Assembly (NCBI GenBank): GCA_037176725.1
Contig: JAZBRS010000044.1
Location: 1,488,001-1,552,000, forward strand
Length of the DNA: 64,000 nucleotides
Direction: 5' to 3'
Source: Posidonia oceanica
Taxonomy: Eukaryota > Streptophyta > Magnoliopsida > Alismatales > Posidoniaceae
A program made the position numbers and the translations under genes. The notes beneath the pieces are model-generated. The model searched no databases. It worked only from the letters and a program-made list of their open reading frames with translations, and was not told the origin of the DNA. This document shows, in pieces, positions 34,701 through 45,927 of this stretch. Positions within the stretch are counted from its first letter, which is position 1. The number at the start of each line of letters is the position of its first letter.

Positions 34701-35045
34701 ACTACTGAAGCGGAATACATCGCAGCAGGGTGTTGTTGTGCACAAGTACTGTGGATGAAACAAACTCTAAAAGATTATGATCTATTATTTAATACAACAC
34801 CAATCTATTGTGATAATACAAGTGCCATAAACTTATCTAAAAATCCTATGCATCACTGAAGAACCAAACATATAGAAGTAAGGCATCATTTTCTAAAAGA
34901 TCATGTGACCAAGAATGATATAAAAATAGAATTTATTTCTACCACTGATCAATTAGCAGATATATTTACAAAACCTCTAGATGAATCACAATTTGTAAAA
35001 ATCAGAAGAAATCTAGGTATATGCCAGGCATGTGAAATTATATAA
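31704..35045 (+). pseudogene. Copia Pol (protease, integrase, RT, RNase H), multiply disrupted
   Basis: Protease active site LDSGCSHHMTG at about 32045. Integrase zinc H-x3-H (HKRLGH) and C-x2-C (CNAC) at 32420-32540, with the core DLFGPSRT and VDDFSRFTW. RT from about 33590 has VKGAFLNG, ALYGLKQAPRAWYD and IYVDDIIFG. RNase H has GYSDADYAG and ALSTTEAEYIA. Stops: TAA 31776, TAA 32417, TGA 32983, TAA 33801, TGA 34857. Frameshifts occur near 32030, 32885 and 33330. The last segment ends near 35045. All catalytic blocks remain recognisable, so decay is recent to moderate. Confidence 0.92.
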
Positions 35046-35664
35046 ATAAAATAAGAATTTTTTCAAAAGAAATCATAATCGGCATACCGAATTCCATCGG
35101 TTTACCATTCTCTGTAAAATCTAACAGTATTTTGGTGCACTGTTATTGACCGATTTACTGAAAATCCCTGAATCGGTAAAACCTTTTTTATCGGTCTACC
35201 GAAAAATCCTGTTTTGGTAGAACTTTTTGGATTAGTCTACCGATATTGAACCAGAGGTTCAAACCAAAAACGGCATACCGCTTGAAACTTCGGTCTACCG
35301 AAATTCCCTGATTCGGTAAAACATTTTTTATCGGTCTACCGAAAAACCCTGTTTCGGTAAAACTTTTTGAATCAGCTTACCGAAAATCCCTGTTTCGGTA
35401 AAACCTTTTATACCGGTCAACCGGTTTAGCCAGCTATATCAGGCAAAACGGCATACCGTTCACTTTTCGGCATACCGTTTTTATTTAAAAATTGCTCTTC
35501 CGTATAAAAGCTTAGGGTTCCACCGATTTTTTCTTTCTCATTCTCTGCCGACCTTTCGAAGCTCTAACCAGTCCTCCTCTCTCCACTGTTTCCTCACCCT
35601 AGAAATCCCTCCGGTCTTCCTCTCCGCCGGCCCTCACTCTCTCCAGCACTCATTCTCCTCTCCA
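35046..35664 (+). repeat. Spacer with repeated TCGGT..TACCGA palindromic words
   Basis: Between pol and the env-like ORF, units like TCGGTCTACCGAAAAATCCC and TTCGGTAAAACCTTTT recur about eight times from 35080 to 35490. From about 35500 the sequence is CT-rich and could be the leader of the next ORF. Confidence 0.8.
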
Positions 35665-36801
35665 ATGGTGCCAAAGAAGAGCTTCGTGTCCAAGCAAAAG
35701 AGGAAAGCCCTCGCCACTGCTGCCGCCAACTCCTCCGACGATGACGACCACACTTATGGAAACTCACCACTTCTTTTCGTCAACGATGAGGCTAGGAAAG
35801 TCCACCAGGAGTTCTATGCAAACAGAGAGGTCCTCACCGGAAGAAAGGTGGTTTTCAACTCTTTAGGAGAAAACATAGGTCCTTTATTTGATGCTCAATC
35901 TTTAATTCCTATGCTTGCTTCCATTGGTGACACTAAGTATTATCCACATTTAGTATCCCAATTTTATGCAAACCTAAGAATTTCTCATGATACCTTTGAA
36001 TCATACCTACTAGGTGTAGATATGCCTTTTGATGAAGTTCTCATAGGACAACTATTAAAAATCCCATCCTCTGGCATAGATATCACACTCTCTATTGAGG
36101 AATTAGGTTGGTCTTGCTTAGAAATAAACAAAGTTATTTCAGAAAATAAGAAAAGCACATTTCTACCCAACAAAATAAACCAACTGACTAAACAATCTAG
36201 AATAATTGCATACATTCTTGCTGCAAATATCATACAAAAGAAAGGTCATTTTGATAAACTAAGAAGTATGACATGCAAAGTCGTGTATGCAATAACCAAG
36301 AAAATTCAAATAAATTGGTCTCATGTCATTTGCCACCACATGACTCACATAAAAATCAAATTATTTTATGGCCCTTTCCTTACTTACCTATTCATTCATT
36401 ATGACATCCCATTGATCCATGAGTCATCCCTTCCTGTTAGATCAAAACCCTTAGATTTGGTCACCATAAATAAAATGGAGCAAGCATTGGGAAGATCAAG
36501 AGCTTCAAAAGGATCATGTCCTTCTTCAAGTGCTCAAGCACAAGAAGTTGAGAGTCCAGACGAAGAAGAAGATGAGGACTATGTCAAAGAGGAAATTGAA
36601 AAGCTAAGAAAGGATGTTGAAGAAATAAAACTTCAACAAGCGGCAAACTATGCAGGCATATGCGACTGCCAATATAGAGCTGTAACCTGGCAAAACAAGA
36701 TCGAAGATTGGCAATTCAAAATTGAGAAGAAAATGGATGATCAACACGCTGAGATAATAAGATATCTCCAAGGAAATCCGTCTTCTCCATCTAGCCAATA
36801 A
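35665..36801 (+). CDS. Env-like / plant transposon protein ORF of the Copia element, 378 aa
   Basis: Uninterrupted ORF in sense orientation. The N-terminus is basic (KKSFVSKQKRKA) with an acidic patch. The middle (residues about 95-265) resembles the putative plant transposon protein domain found in SIRE/Maximus env-like proteins: FYANLRISHDTFESYLLGV, then FDEVLIGQLLKIPSSG. Residues about 300-335 are acidic and then coiled coil (EEIEKLRKDVEEIKLQQ). There is no clear signal peptide or strong transmembrane helix, so a true envelope role is doubtful. It sits where SIRE1 has its env-like gene. Pol upstream carries many lesions, whereas this frame has none. Confidence 0.82.
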   Translation: MVPKKSFVSKQKRKALATAAANSSDDDDHTYGNSPLLFVNDEARKVHQEFYANREVLTGRKVVFNSLGENIGPLFDAQSLIPMLASIGDTKYYPHLVSQFYANLRISHDTFESYLLGVDMPFDEVLIGQLLKIPSSGIDITLSIEELGWSCLEINKVISENKKSTFLPNKINQLTKQSRIIAYILAANIIQKKGHFDKLRSMTCKVVYAITKKIQINWSHVICHHMTHIKIKLFYGPFLTYLFIHYDIPLIHESSLPVRSKPLDLVTINKMEQALGRSRASKGSCPSSSAQAQEVESPDEEEDEDYVKEEIEKLRKDVEEIKLQQAANYAGICDCQYRAVTWQNKIEDWQFKIEKKMDDQHAEIIRYLQGNPSSPSSQ

Positions 36802-37767
36802 TTTCTGAATTGTAACATTGACTCTTATGAAATACAATGGATTCTATGTTTTGGTTTGAATTTTGTTAATTATTTATATGTCTCTATGAATGATGTGTTT
36901 TATAACAAATATTCTCTGACTCTATGAATTTATTTTGAGTTTTATGAAATCTTGAATGATTCTATGAATGTATTACAAATATGTTATGAGTTTTTGAATG
37001 ATTCTATGAATGAGTAAAAATTCTTGAATTTTATATCATTATGCATCTAAATAAAAATTATGAAAATCTTTTACATATATGATTATTTGGCTAAGCCATA
37101 TGGATATGATTGGCTTGTCAGTTACTATGACATAAACATGCTTTTGTAAGAAATCAAATGAGTATAGCTTACAAAATTCCTTAAAAAAAATTCCTTGAAA
37201 ATCTTATAAAAGTAAATTATTGTAAATCCAAAATTTTCAGTGTGTTTACCATGATTGGTATAAGGGGGAGCGTAATGAATATGGATATAATGAATTTTAT
37301 GCTTATTGAATATCATCGTATAGTTAAACTTGATGAATGGAAATTTTTTTATCCTCTACTCTTAAGTATGAAAATAATGCTTATTGAAAATTATATAAAT
37401 GTTATGGTATTTTGGAATGAAATATGATTTACTATGAACATAACGTGCAAAATAGAATATTTTTGGGTTAATATAGATCAATACAAGTATTTGTCAAACT
37501 TGTATCATGATTGCACTGTCTGAATGCATGCTAAATGTTTTAAATATATATATATACTCCTTCCTCGATTAGAAACTTTTTGTATTATGACAAAAAAGGG
37601 GAGAAAAATATGAAAATAAAATTTTAACTAGGCCCATAGAAAGGGGGAGCAAAAATAAAATTATTACATTATCTCTGCTTAAATTTTATCATGCTTATCG
37701 ATAGGGGGAGAATTTTAAAAATGAATATTTTAAGTATAGTTTTTGTTATCATCAGAAAGGGAAAGAT
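36802..37767 (+). other. Copia 3' UTR with repeated polypurine-like tracts
   Basis: AT-rich. Short repeats of GAATGATTCTATGAATG type occur at 36880-37020. GGGGGAG or GGGGAG tracts recur at about 37264, 37597, 37643 and 37704 before the terminal tract AGAAAGGGAAAGAT next to the 3' LTR. Confidence 0.8.
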
Positions 37768-38861
37768 TGTTGAAAATAAACAATGCGATATTTAATTTTG
37801 ATGATAACAAATGAGGCTAATGATATTTCTTGAGAAATATATTTCTTAGTCTGTTTTTAAGATAGCTGGAATATCTGAAGAAACTCTACTTATGAAGAAA
37901 CTCAAGAGCTCAAGGAAATATTTCGAATGAAGTCTACATAAAGACAAGAAGACTTCAGAAGTTTTTATGTGTGGTGTAAAAATATTATTTGTTTTTTTCT
38001 TGATGTAATTCTAGATGTATGTAATCTCCAAATCATCCTAAATACACCTAGGAAAATATCCATACCGAAAACCAGAAGTAAACACTGAAAAAAATCCGAA
38101 GTTTAGAAGTAGGGTCAAAATCAGCATACCGATTTTTGTCCAGTATATCGTATTAGGATCACCAAAAAAGATATCATCTTCATTCGACCGTTAGAATGAT
38201 TTCAGAAACACCGAAATATTTCGGTATGCAGAATCAGTCGAACGTTGTGGGATTTTGGTCGACCGATCAATTTCGGCATACCGAATCAGAGATCTGTTTC
38301 TATCCGTTGGGCTAGCCGTTAGACACAATGTTATACCTTGCTAAACCTATAAATAGGACCCCAAGGACCCTACAAACAAGTACCAATTCATATCATATCA
38401 ATACACTACCTCTACCATGCTTAAATTCTCCTAAGTTAGCCAAAAGAGTTCATTCTGTTTCAATTGTTAATACTGAGCTGTGGAGATCACAAGAGTTACT
38501 TTCTATATACATTCGTTATAACAAAGGTTGTGCTTCTCTAGCTATGAGAAGGTCTCTGCGGGATTTGTAGAGGAGGTTTCTGTCTTCGTCAAGTAAGTGT
38601 AATTTATTGTGATATAAGATTAAGGGAACTCTAGAGGGGATCTGGGAGTGGACTAGGCCGGCTTGGCTGAACCATTATATATCTGTTTGTCAAATTCACT
38701 GCCTTTCTTCTCATTCTGTGCATGTGGTAAATTAGATTTCAACCATATTAATTGATTGAATATTCTTGTTCAGTAAAGTTAAGTAATCTATTACAAAGAA
38801 TATAGATAAATTTTAAATACTCTATTCACCCCCCCTCTAGAGTAGTCTTTCAATTCTAACA
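37768..38861 (+). repeat. 3' LTR of the Copia element
   Basis: 1094 bp, clearly the pair of 29267-30375. Differences include loss of one copy of the ACTCTACTTATGAAGAA repeat near the left end, plus scattered substitutions. Confidence 0.94.
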
Positions 38862-41612
38862 CTCCCAACATCCTTGCATGTAAATGGCACAAGCTCTCAG
38901 CATGTCCTCCAGCGTCTGGATGGTCTTCTTTGTCTGGCCATCTGACTGGGGGTGGAATGTTGTACTGAAGTTGAGTACCGTGCCAAAAGTCTCCTGCAGA
39001 ATCCTCCAGAACCTTAAGGTAAACCAAGTGTCTCTGTCAGACACAATGGACACAGGAACGCCATGCAATCGAACAATCTCTGATACGTACAGTTCTGCCA
39101 ACTGCCGCAAAGGGAGATTTACCCAGATTGCAAGAAAATGAGCTGACTTGGTTAGCCGGTCTACGATCACCCACACGATGTCGTTCTTCCTCTCTGTACG
39201 CAGCAACCCAGTCACAAAGTCCATAGAAATATGTTTCCATTTCCATTCTAGAATGTCTAGTGGCTGTAAAGTCCCTCCAGGCCTCTAGTGCTCTCCCTTG
39301 ACTAGCTGGCAAGTCATGCACTTTGCCACATAGTCAGCCACTTCTCTCTTCATGCCAGGCCACCAAAAGTTTCTCCTCAGATCCTGGTACATCTTCGTAG
39401 TCCCTGGATGTACAGTGTACTTGGATCGGTGGACTTCATCCAGTAGCCTCCGCCTGGCCTCCTCATGCTGGGGCACATACAGGTGCTGATCAAATCTCAA
39501 CTCCCCGTATACGCCGAAAGAGAAATAAGGTGCATCCCCAGCTTCCATCTTCTCAACAATCGCCTGAATGAAAGGGTCCATCTGCTGACAGGGAATGATG
39601 AATTGCAACAGCTTGGGGCGAACAGATAGGCTTGCCATGTAGGCACCACCCACTCCCCGATGTAGTCTCTTGAGTCCACAGTCAGCCAGATCCTCTAGCA
39701 TGGTCCACTCCCTGACCATCAGGCTCGCCATGAAGTGCGTGCCCCGACTCAGAGCATCGGCAACCACGTTGGCCTTCCCAAAGTGGTAGGACAAGCTAAA
39801 GTCATAGTCCTTGAGGTACTCCACCCACTTTCTCTGCCGCATGTTGAGGTCCTTCTGAGTAAATATATACTTTAGACTCTTGTGATCAGTATAGACCTCG
39901 AACTGCTCCCCATACAGATAGTGTCGCCAGAACTTGAGTGCAAACACCACGGCAGCCATCTCTGAATCATGGGTAGGGTAGTTCTTCTCGTGGTCCTTCA
40001 GCTGACAAGAGGCATATGCCACCACATTGCCATGCTGCATCAGAACACTGTCCAACCCAACACCACTAGCGTCACAATACACAATGAAGCCTCCACTACC
40101 AGAAGACAGGGCCAGAGCAGGAGTTGTAGTCTGATGAGCCTTCAACTCGTTGAAACTTGCCTCACAGTCGTGGTCCCAGATGAACGGAACCTCCTGTCTG
40201 GTCAAAGCTGTAGGGATGATGCAATAGAAGAGAAATCCCAGATAAACCTTCGGTAGTAACCCGCCGATCACAGGAAACTTATGGTCTCAGACACCGTCCT
40301 GGGTCTCTCCCAATTGCTAACTGCCTCAACCTTGGCAAGGTCCACTCTGACGCCTTCTCCAGAGATAAGATGGCCGAGGAACATAACTTCACTCAACCAG
40401 AACTCGCACTTGGAGACCGCTCGCAGATGTAGAGCATGAGAGTCCTCATCAGGAGAGTAGATCAAAATGTCATCCACAAAGAACACCACAAACTGGTCCA
40501 AATAAGGCTTGAAGATCCGGTTCATCAACTCCATGAATGCGGTAGGGGTATTGGTTAAGCCGAAGGGCATAACCGTAAACTCATAATGGTTGTACTGCGT
40601 CCGGAAGGCAGTCTTCTGAATGTCTAAGTCATGGATCCTTACCTGGTGATATCCTGATCTCAGATCTATCTTAGAGAAAACCGATGTAGACTGCAACTGG
40701 TTAAACAGATCCTCAATACGAGACAAGGGATACTTGTTCTTTACTGTAATCTGGTTCAACATCCGGTAGTCTATGCACAGACGAAGTGAATCATCCTTCT
40801 TACGGACGAACACGACACGCTCCCCACGGAGATACACTTGGCCTGATAAAGTCCTTGTCCAGTAACTCTTGCAATTGGACCTTAAGTTCCCGCAATTCAG
40901 CTAGTGCCATACGATAAGGATTCTTCGCAACAGCACTGCTTCTCGGGGCCAACTCAATGGTGAACTCTACCTCCCTGCGAGGTGGCATGCTAGGCAAATC
41001 CTCAGGGAAAACGTCGGGATATTCACATACCACTGAGATGTTGTGAACACCCAACCTCAGAGAAGCAGAGGTAACTACACTAGCAAGGTACCCCACACAT
41101 CCCTTAGTCAGAGACTTGTAAGCCTTCATAGCAGAGATAACAAATTTAGGCTCACCTTGGCACACACCTTGCATAAAGAAAGATCCAACTTCAGCAGCTC
41201 CAAAGAAAACCCTCCTTTGAACACAGTCGATCAATGCAGAATGCTGGCCCAACCAGTCCATGCCCAAGATGATATCATACTCGTTAATGCTCATGAGAAT
41301 GAGAGAGGCATCAAACTCTCAGCCATTCAGCTCCAGATCGACAGACGGCAGATATCTCCACGCCAAACTGTGCTTGCCCAGCGGCGTTACAACATTGAGG
41401 TGGAAAGCCAACTTAGCGGACACAACACCCAGTTCCGTCGCAAACGACTCGAAGACAAAGGAGAAAGTACTCCCCGAGTCAAAGAGAACCTTGCCCATTC
41501 GGCCCGCCACAAGAAAGGAACCTAAGACCAAAGCACGACCAACAACCTCCCCAATTAAGCAACATAGTTCATAATATAGGGGAAAGAAACAATAATTACA
41601 CAAGGGGGTCAC
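38862..41612 (-). pseudogene. Tekay Pol: protease, RT, RNase H, integrase N-terminal part (broken)
   Basis: Reading right to left. Protease at 41612-41319 has FDSGSTFSFV and then, in the next frame, IILGMDWLGQHSA. RT at about 41000-40270 has [20 protein letters not shown] and a variant catalytic box FVDD for YVDD. RNase H at about 40200-39800 has [10 protein letters not shown] and ADALSRG. Integrase has [12 protein letters not shown] and CMTCQ (zinc) and the core VDRLTKSAHFL and IVSDRD. Frameshifts near 40830 and 40270, a short deletion after the FVDD box, and stops break the gene. The integrase stops at the Copia insertion and continues at 29266. Confidence 0.92.
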
Positions 41613-41627
41613 CCCCGCCCAAAGAGA

Positions 41628-41981
41628 CTACAGGGACTTACCCTTTATAACATCACCAGAGGGCCCACAGTCGCGAGCAGAGATAGTGAACACACGCCTC
41701 CGAGTCAACTGCTGTGGCGCACTCCCCGCTCTCTTGGGAGGATCAAGACAGAACTTCTGCACATGTCTCGGTCTCCCACAGTTGTAGCAACCCGTTCCTC
41801 TTTGACTTGGAGTTCGCTGCGCTCGAGGGCAATCCACTGCAAAGTGACCCACCTGGCCACACTGGAAACACTGGACGCTCCCCTGCCCACTCGAAGCAGT
41901 CTGGCTAGGATCGGCGAGACATTCTGCAATAGGAGAGAAACGACAAACAACCTGCACCACAATCAGGGAAACAACCAACAA
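41628..41981 (-). pseudogene. Tekay Gag remnant with two zinc knuckles
   Basis: Two CCHC knuckles are present, CFQCGQVGHFAVDC and CYNCGRPRHVQKFC. Only about 100 bases separate this fragment from the primer site, so the matrix/capsid part of gag is missing: an internal deletion. Confidence 0.85.
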
Positions 41982-42082
41982 TATATGATAAAACCGACAG
42001 GTACGGACTCAACTATGCCATGCAATCCTATGGAGTCACTAGACTGACCACCCATTGGCTAATGCAACCTAGTAAACCTGGA

Positions 42083-42097
42083 CTCTGATACCAGCTC
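42083..42097 (-). promoter_or_regulatory. Primer binding site of the Tekay element, initiator tRNA-Met type
   Basis: On the minus strand the LTR end is followed by TGGTATCAGAG (complement of 42083-42093), the usual Met initiator site. Confidence 0.85.
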
Positions 42098-45000
42098 TGC
42101 GACAACCCAAATCGCCACCAACACAAACAAATAGCCCAAACAAATTAAAACATAAATAATTGCTACAATTACAATTATCTACGAGCTAAACAACAAAAAT
42201 CTGTGCCAGGAACTTGCAGTGGACAGCTACGTGACTTCGACTATATGCACTATGAACCAATACCAGCTAATCATTTGCACCTGCAACTAAAACCACAATA
42301 AAACACACGTGAGTGACCAGAAATTGTCATCTAGCACATATCTTGCAAAAACCACGACAAAACCGGAATAAAAACCGCAATAAGGCATAAATCGGTCAAA
42401 ACTCCAAAATCCAGGTCCACATAATCATTTTATAATAATAAAAAATCTTTCCCAAAGTCCAATAAGCTAAATCGAGAAAACCAGATGTAAAACAAATCTC
42501 ATCATCTCAATGCTCGGCCCACCGGCCCAAAACTCAACCAGAAACCACACGCCGCACACAGGCGGGAAAAATTCTAGGCCCAATATGGCCAAAACTCAGC
42601 AAAGTCACAATACCACAAAAGCGGGAAAAGCTTGAGGCTCAATACGATCAGGAACAAACCAAACATAGCCCTACAGGCACAAAAACCACAACTACTCATG
42701 TTTCCTGGCGTCAAGCAACCGATCTGGCCTCAAGCAATAGCTAGGGACTCACCCTCGTGCTCACTGCATTGCCACGGACACCCACCCTATGGAGGAGTGT
42801 GCCCGTCTCGGCATTCTTACACCAGAGAGCCTCAAAAGCGATCCCCATCTGAGAAAGCTACTCACCCCATTTGGGCGAGCTATCCAAACTCGGGACAAAA
42901 CCACAGGACACGCAATAATCGACGTCCACAACTCAGCATTCCCAACCATTAGAGGCTCATCACCCTTAGGCTCAACCAACACTCCAAAACAAAGGCGAGT
43001 CCAGTGTCCATAACGCGCGACAAGGGTATCACGCTCAGTTACACAGAAGTATCATATCTCCCGAGTCCGCTGCCACGATACCGCTAGGTACGATCGGCAC
43101 TCCGACCCCTAAATCTCAACCTAGGCGAAGTGTGCGACACGCCAGTAATACCGTCACATCCCCGAGTCCACACCACACGACTCCCAGGTTTCGGCCTCGA
43201 CAAAAACCTCGGCAAATCTTTTTTTAAACACATTCATATCTTTTCAAAAACCATCTTTGAAAACCTTTATCATGCCATCAAATAATCTTAGGAATAAGCA
43301 CAAATAAATACTAATTAATCATTAAATAATACCCCCTTAAAACAGGCTTGGGAAAACATCCTAGACTAGGTTCGGCAGACCAAATTTCATTCGGTCAACC
43401 GAAATCAGGCCCTGAAGTACATCCAAAGCAGGTTTCGGCGTACCGAATTGATTCGGCATGCCGAACCAGGGCCTGCAAAAAACACCCATTTTGCATTTAA
43501 AACCAAAACCACCTACATAAGCCACTAAAAATAGCATGCAATATACCAAAATGTTCGTAATTGAATAAGGAATGCAACCACACAAAATCATGGCATTCTG
43601 AGGCTCCAAGCTCACAAAAACACCGAAAAACCACAGGGCATGCATTATATCAACTTAAGCCTATAAATTCGGCTAAAAATCCACATAAATTCCCAAAAAT
43701 TGCCAAATCACATCCATAACATTCAATTCATGGTAAGAAACATTAATCTATAATGTTCAAGCTAAATGGAGCAAACAGGCGAGATGTGCACCTCAAGACA
43801 GTGGCACTCACTGTCCACACCGACGATCCACCGCCGCACCAAGCTCTTCACGGCCGTCCACGAGCTCGTCCCGCCACTAGGAGGAAGACCGAAGCTCGCC
43901 GCCACTGCACAATCCGAGGAGGAGGAGAAGCCGGTGATCGCCCACCACCACAGCCGACCCAACAGAGAGGAGGAAGGAGGAGAAAGAGAGGATGGGAGGA
44001 AGGAGAAGGTGGAAAAGAGAGGGAGGAGGAGGAGATGGAGAGAGTGGGTGGAGGGAGTGAGAAGAGAGGGTGGGGAGGAGGGAGTGAGATGAGAGGGAGG
44101 AAGGGGGCAAACTAGGCCTGGCAATGGGTCGGGTCTGGACCCAGGAACCATGGGTCTGGACCCGTGAAGTGCGGGTCTGGGTTTTGAAAATGAGACCCAT
44201 AGACCCGTGGACCCGGACCCGTTAGACCCGCTCATTTACCGAGTAGGGTCTGGGTCCAAAAATATCCAGACCCGTGGACCCGATATATATAATATATTTA
44301 CTTTCCAAACCTTGTACAAATACAAAACCACACGTACACCCTACACCTACAACACATATATATTTCTTTTTCTAATTTTCTCTCAAAACCCTACACAGCT
44401 ACACCCGACATTCTCACAACCAAACGTCCAAACTCCAAACCCTACAGCTGCCTCCACCCTCGTCCTCCCGATCCTCTCCACTGCTGCCTCCTCCCCTCTC
44501 TGGCTCTCCCTCCTTCCGTCCTCCGCCTCCCCCTCCACCGCATCCGCCTCCCCTCTCTGCTTCCCCCTCCACCACTGCCGATGCCTCGGCGGACATGCAT
44601 GAAGGCAGCACAGGCCTAGGTGAAGATGTGGGTGACTCCTACTACAGGTGGTAGAGCTGAATCAAAGCGGAAGAACCAACATAAGGATGTTGCTCGCCTG
44701 CCTATGCGACCGCAACAGCAGGAGAAGGGGCAGTGCTTCGCCATGGAGTTTGATCGACTCAACTGCTTCGAGACTATAGTTGGATGTTAAATTTATCCAC
44801 CTCTTGGTTGTTACAATGTTATCTCTAGTGATGGATTTGTGGTAGCCTTTTTTTTCCTATTCATGGTGTGCTGAGGTTATTATACTTGTGTATATACAAA
44901 ATGCTAATGCTATACCGATTAATTCTTTTCGGTCAATGTATATTGCAGTTTTATCTTTTCCAAGAGTTAGATTAGACCTTTTCCAAAGTACTTGTTGAGT

Positions 45001-45404
45001 ATGCTTTGAACTTGAGTACTTGTTTAGTACATTTATTTACACTGTTTTCAGTTCAATTAGAAATTTACTTTCTTCAAAAAAATAGGTTGGAGGATCCATT
45101 AGACCCAAGACCCAAACCCAGACCCGTTATCTTCATAGGTCTGGGTCTAGGACCTAATTTTACATCGTAGGTCTAGACCAGGACCCGGACCCATGAGAAA
45201 AGATGGGTCTGAGTCTGAGTATAGGTAGACCTGACCCAGACCCGACCCATTGCCAGGCCTAGGGCAGACAGAGAGGGAAGGAGGGGAGAAACAGAGAGGG
45301 GGTGGGAGAGGAGGAGAAAGAAAATGAGTGGAGGGGAGGGAGAGAGAGAGTGAGTGGGTGGGAGTGAGAGAGTGAGTGGGAGGGAGAGGGTGTGAAGGCA
45401 GGGG

Positions 45405-45440
<36 letters not shown>

Positions 45441-45927
45441 TATGCAGGAGGAGGAGATGTGTGTGCGGTGGAAGGAACCACCACACCGTCATGCAGAATT
45501 TAAAGCCGCAGCTCCGCTCTGTAGCAGCTTTCCCCTGCGAGACGTGGATCTCGTGCTCTCACTAACCGGCACAGATGCTGCGAATCCAGCTGCAGCGACG
45601 CACCAAACACACACGCACAGTGCCATGTGGGCCCATGCACAGTAATATGCTGGATAAATTACATGACACCCCCCGAAGAATTAGAAAAACGCAAGGAACA
45701 GAAGATAAGGATCAAAGAGCAATTAAAGAGAAAGCCAAGGATCAAACTGCAATCTGGTCCCACCAACAACCACAAGTGCGACCCACACAAACACAAGTGG
45801 GGCTCACAGCAAACCACAGGTGGGGTCCACAAACAATCACAAGTGAAACCCACGAGGCCAATAACACCAGTCCAGAAATTCATTAAGTCTGTACAATTAC
45901 AAGGGAAATGAATTCCCAGGTGTTACA
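42098..45927 (-). repeat. 5' LTR of the Tekay element, interrupted by a hAT element
   Basis: Co-linear with the left LTR. It contains TTCGGCGTACCGAA and TTCGGCATGCCGAA words near 43435-43460. Subtracting the 1149-bp insertion and its 8-bp duplication leaves about 2673 bp. Confidence 0.92.
44113..45261. mobile_element. Non-autonomous hAT-type element, 1149 bp
   Basis: Terminal inverted repeats of about 26 bp start TAGGCCTGGCAATGGGTCGG at both ends. The 8-bp target duplication is GGGCAAAC (44105-44112) and GGGCAGAC (45262-45269), one mismatch. Many GACCCG/GGGTCTGG motifs lie inside the ends, as is usual for hAT subterminal regions. The interior has a CT-rich leader-like stretch (44400-44600) and no transposase domain. 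Its absence from the left LTR confirms insertion. Confidence 0.92.

Larger units (their letters stand above)
29267..38861 (+). mobile_element. SIRE-type Ty1/copia retrotransposon with env-like ORF
   Basis: LTRs are 1109 bp (29267-30375) and 1094 bp (37768-38861), both TGTTGAAAATAAACAATGCG to CTAACA. Flanks are TTCCC (29262-29266) and CTCCC (38862-38866), a target duplication with one mismatch. Order is gag, protease, integrase, RT, RNase H (Copia order), then an additional ORF before the 3' LTR as in the SIRE/Maximus clade. Gag is intact, pol is broken and the env-like ORF is intact. Confidence 0.95.
25859..45927 (-). mobile_element. Tekay-type chromovirus (Ty3/gypsy), minus strand, with nested insertions
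   Basis: Perfect 5-bp target duplication TTTTA (25854-25858 and 45928-45932). LTRs are 2677 bp (left, 3') and about 2673 bp (right, 5', after removing the hAT element). Between them, on the minus strand, lie gag zinc knuckles, protease, RT, RNase H, integrase and a C-terminal chromodomain-like segment. Integrase and chromodomain motifs (DFVTGL, VDRLTKSAHFL, SMLRKC, EEGTWERED) are those of the Tekay/Del clade. The Copia element splits the integrase. Stops, frameshifts and a missing gag N-terminus make it inactive. Confidence 0.92.

Noticed and set aside
35665..36801. Calling the Copia extra ORF a true viral envelope protein
   Set aside because: No signal peptide, cleavage site or convincing transmembrane helix; only position and domain resemblance support the name env-like.
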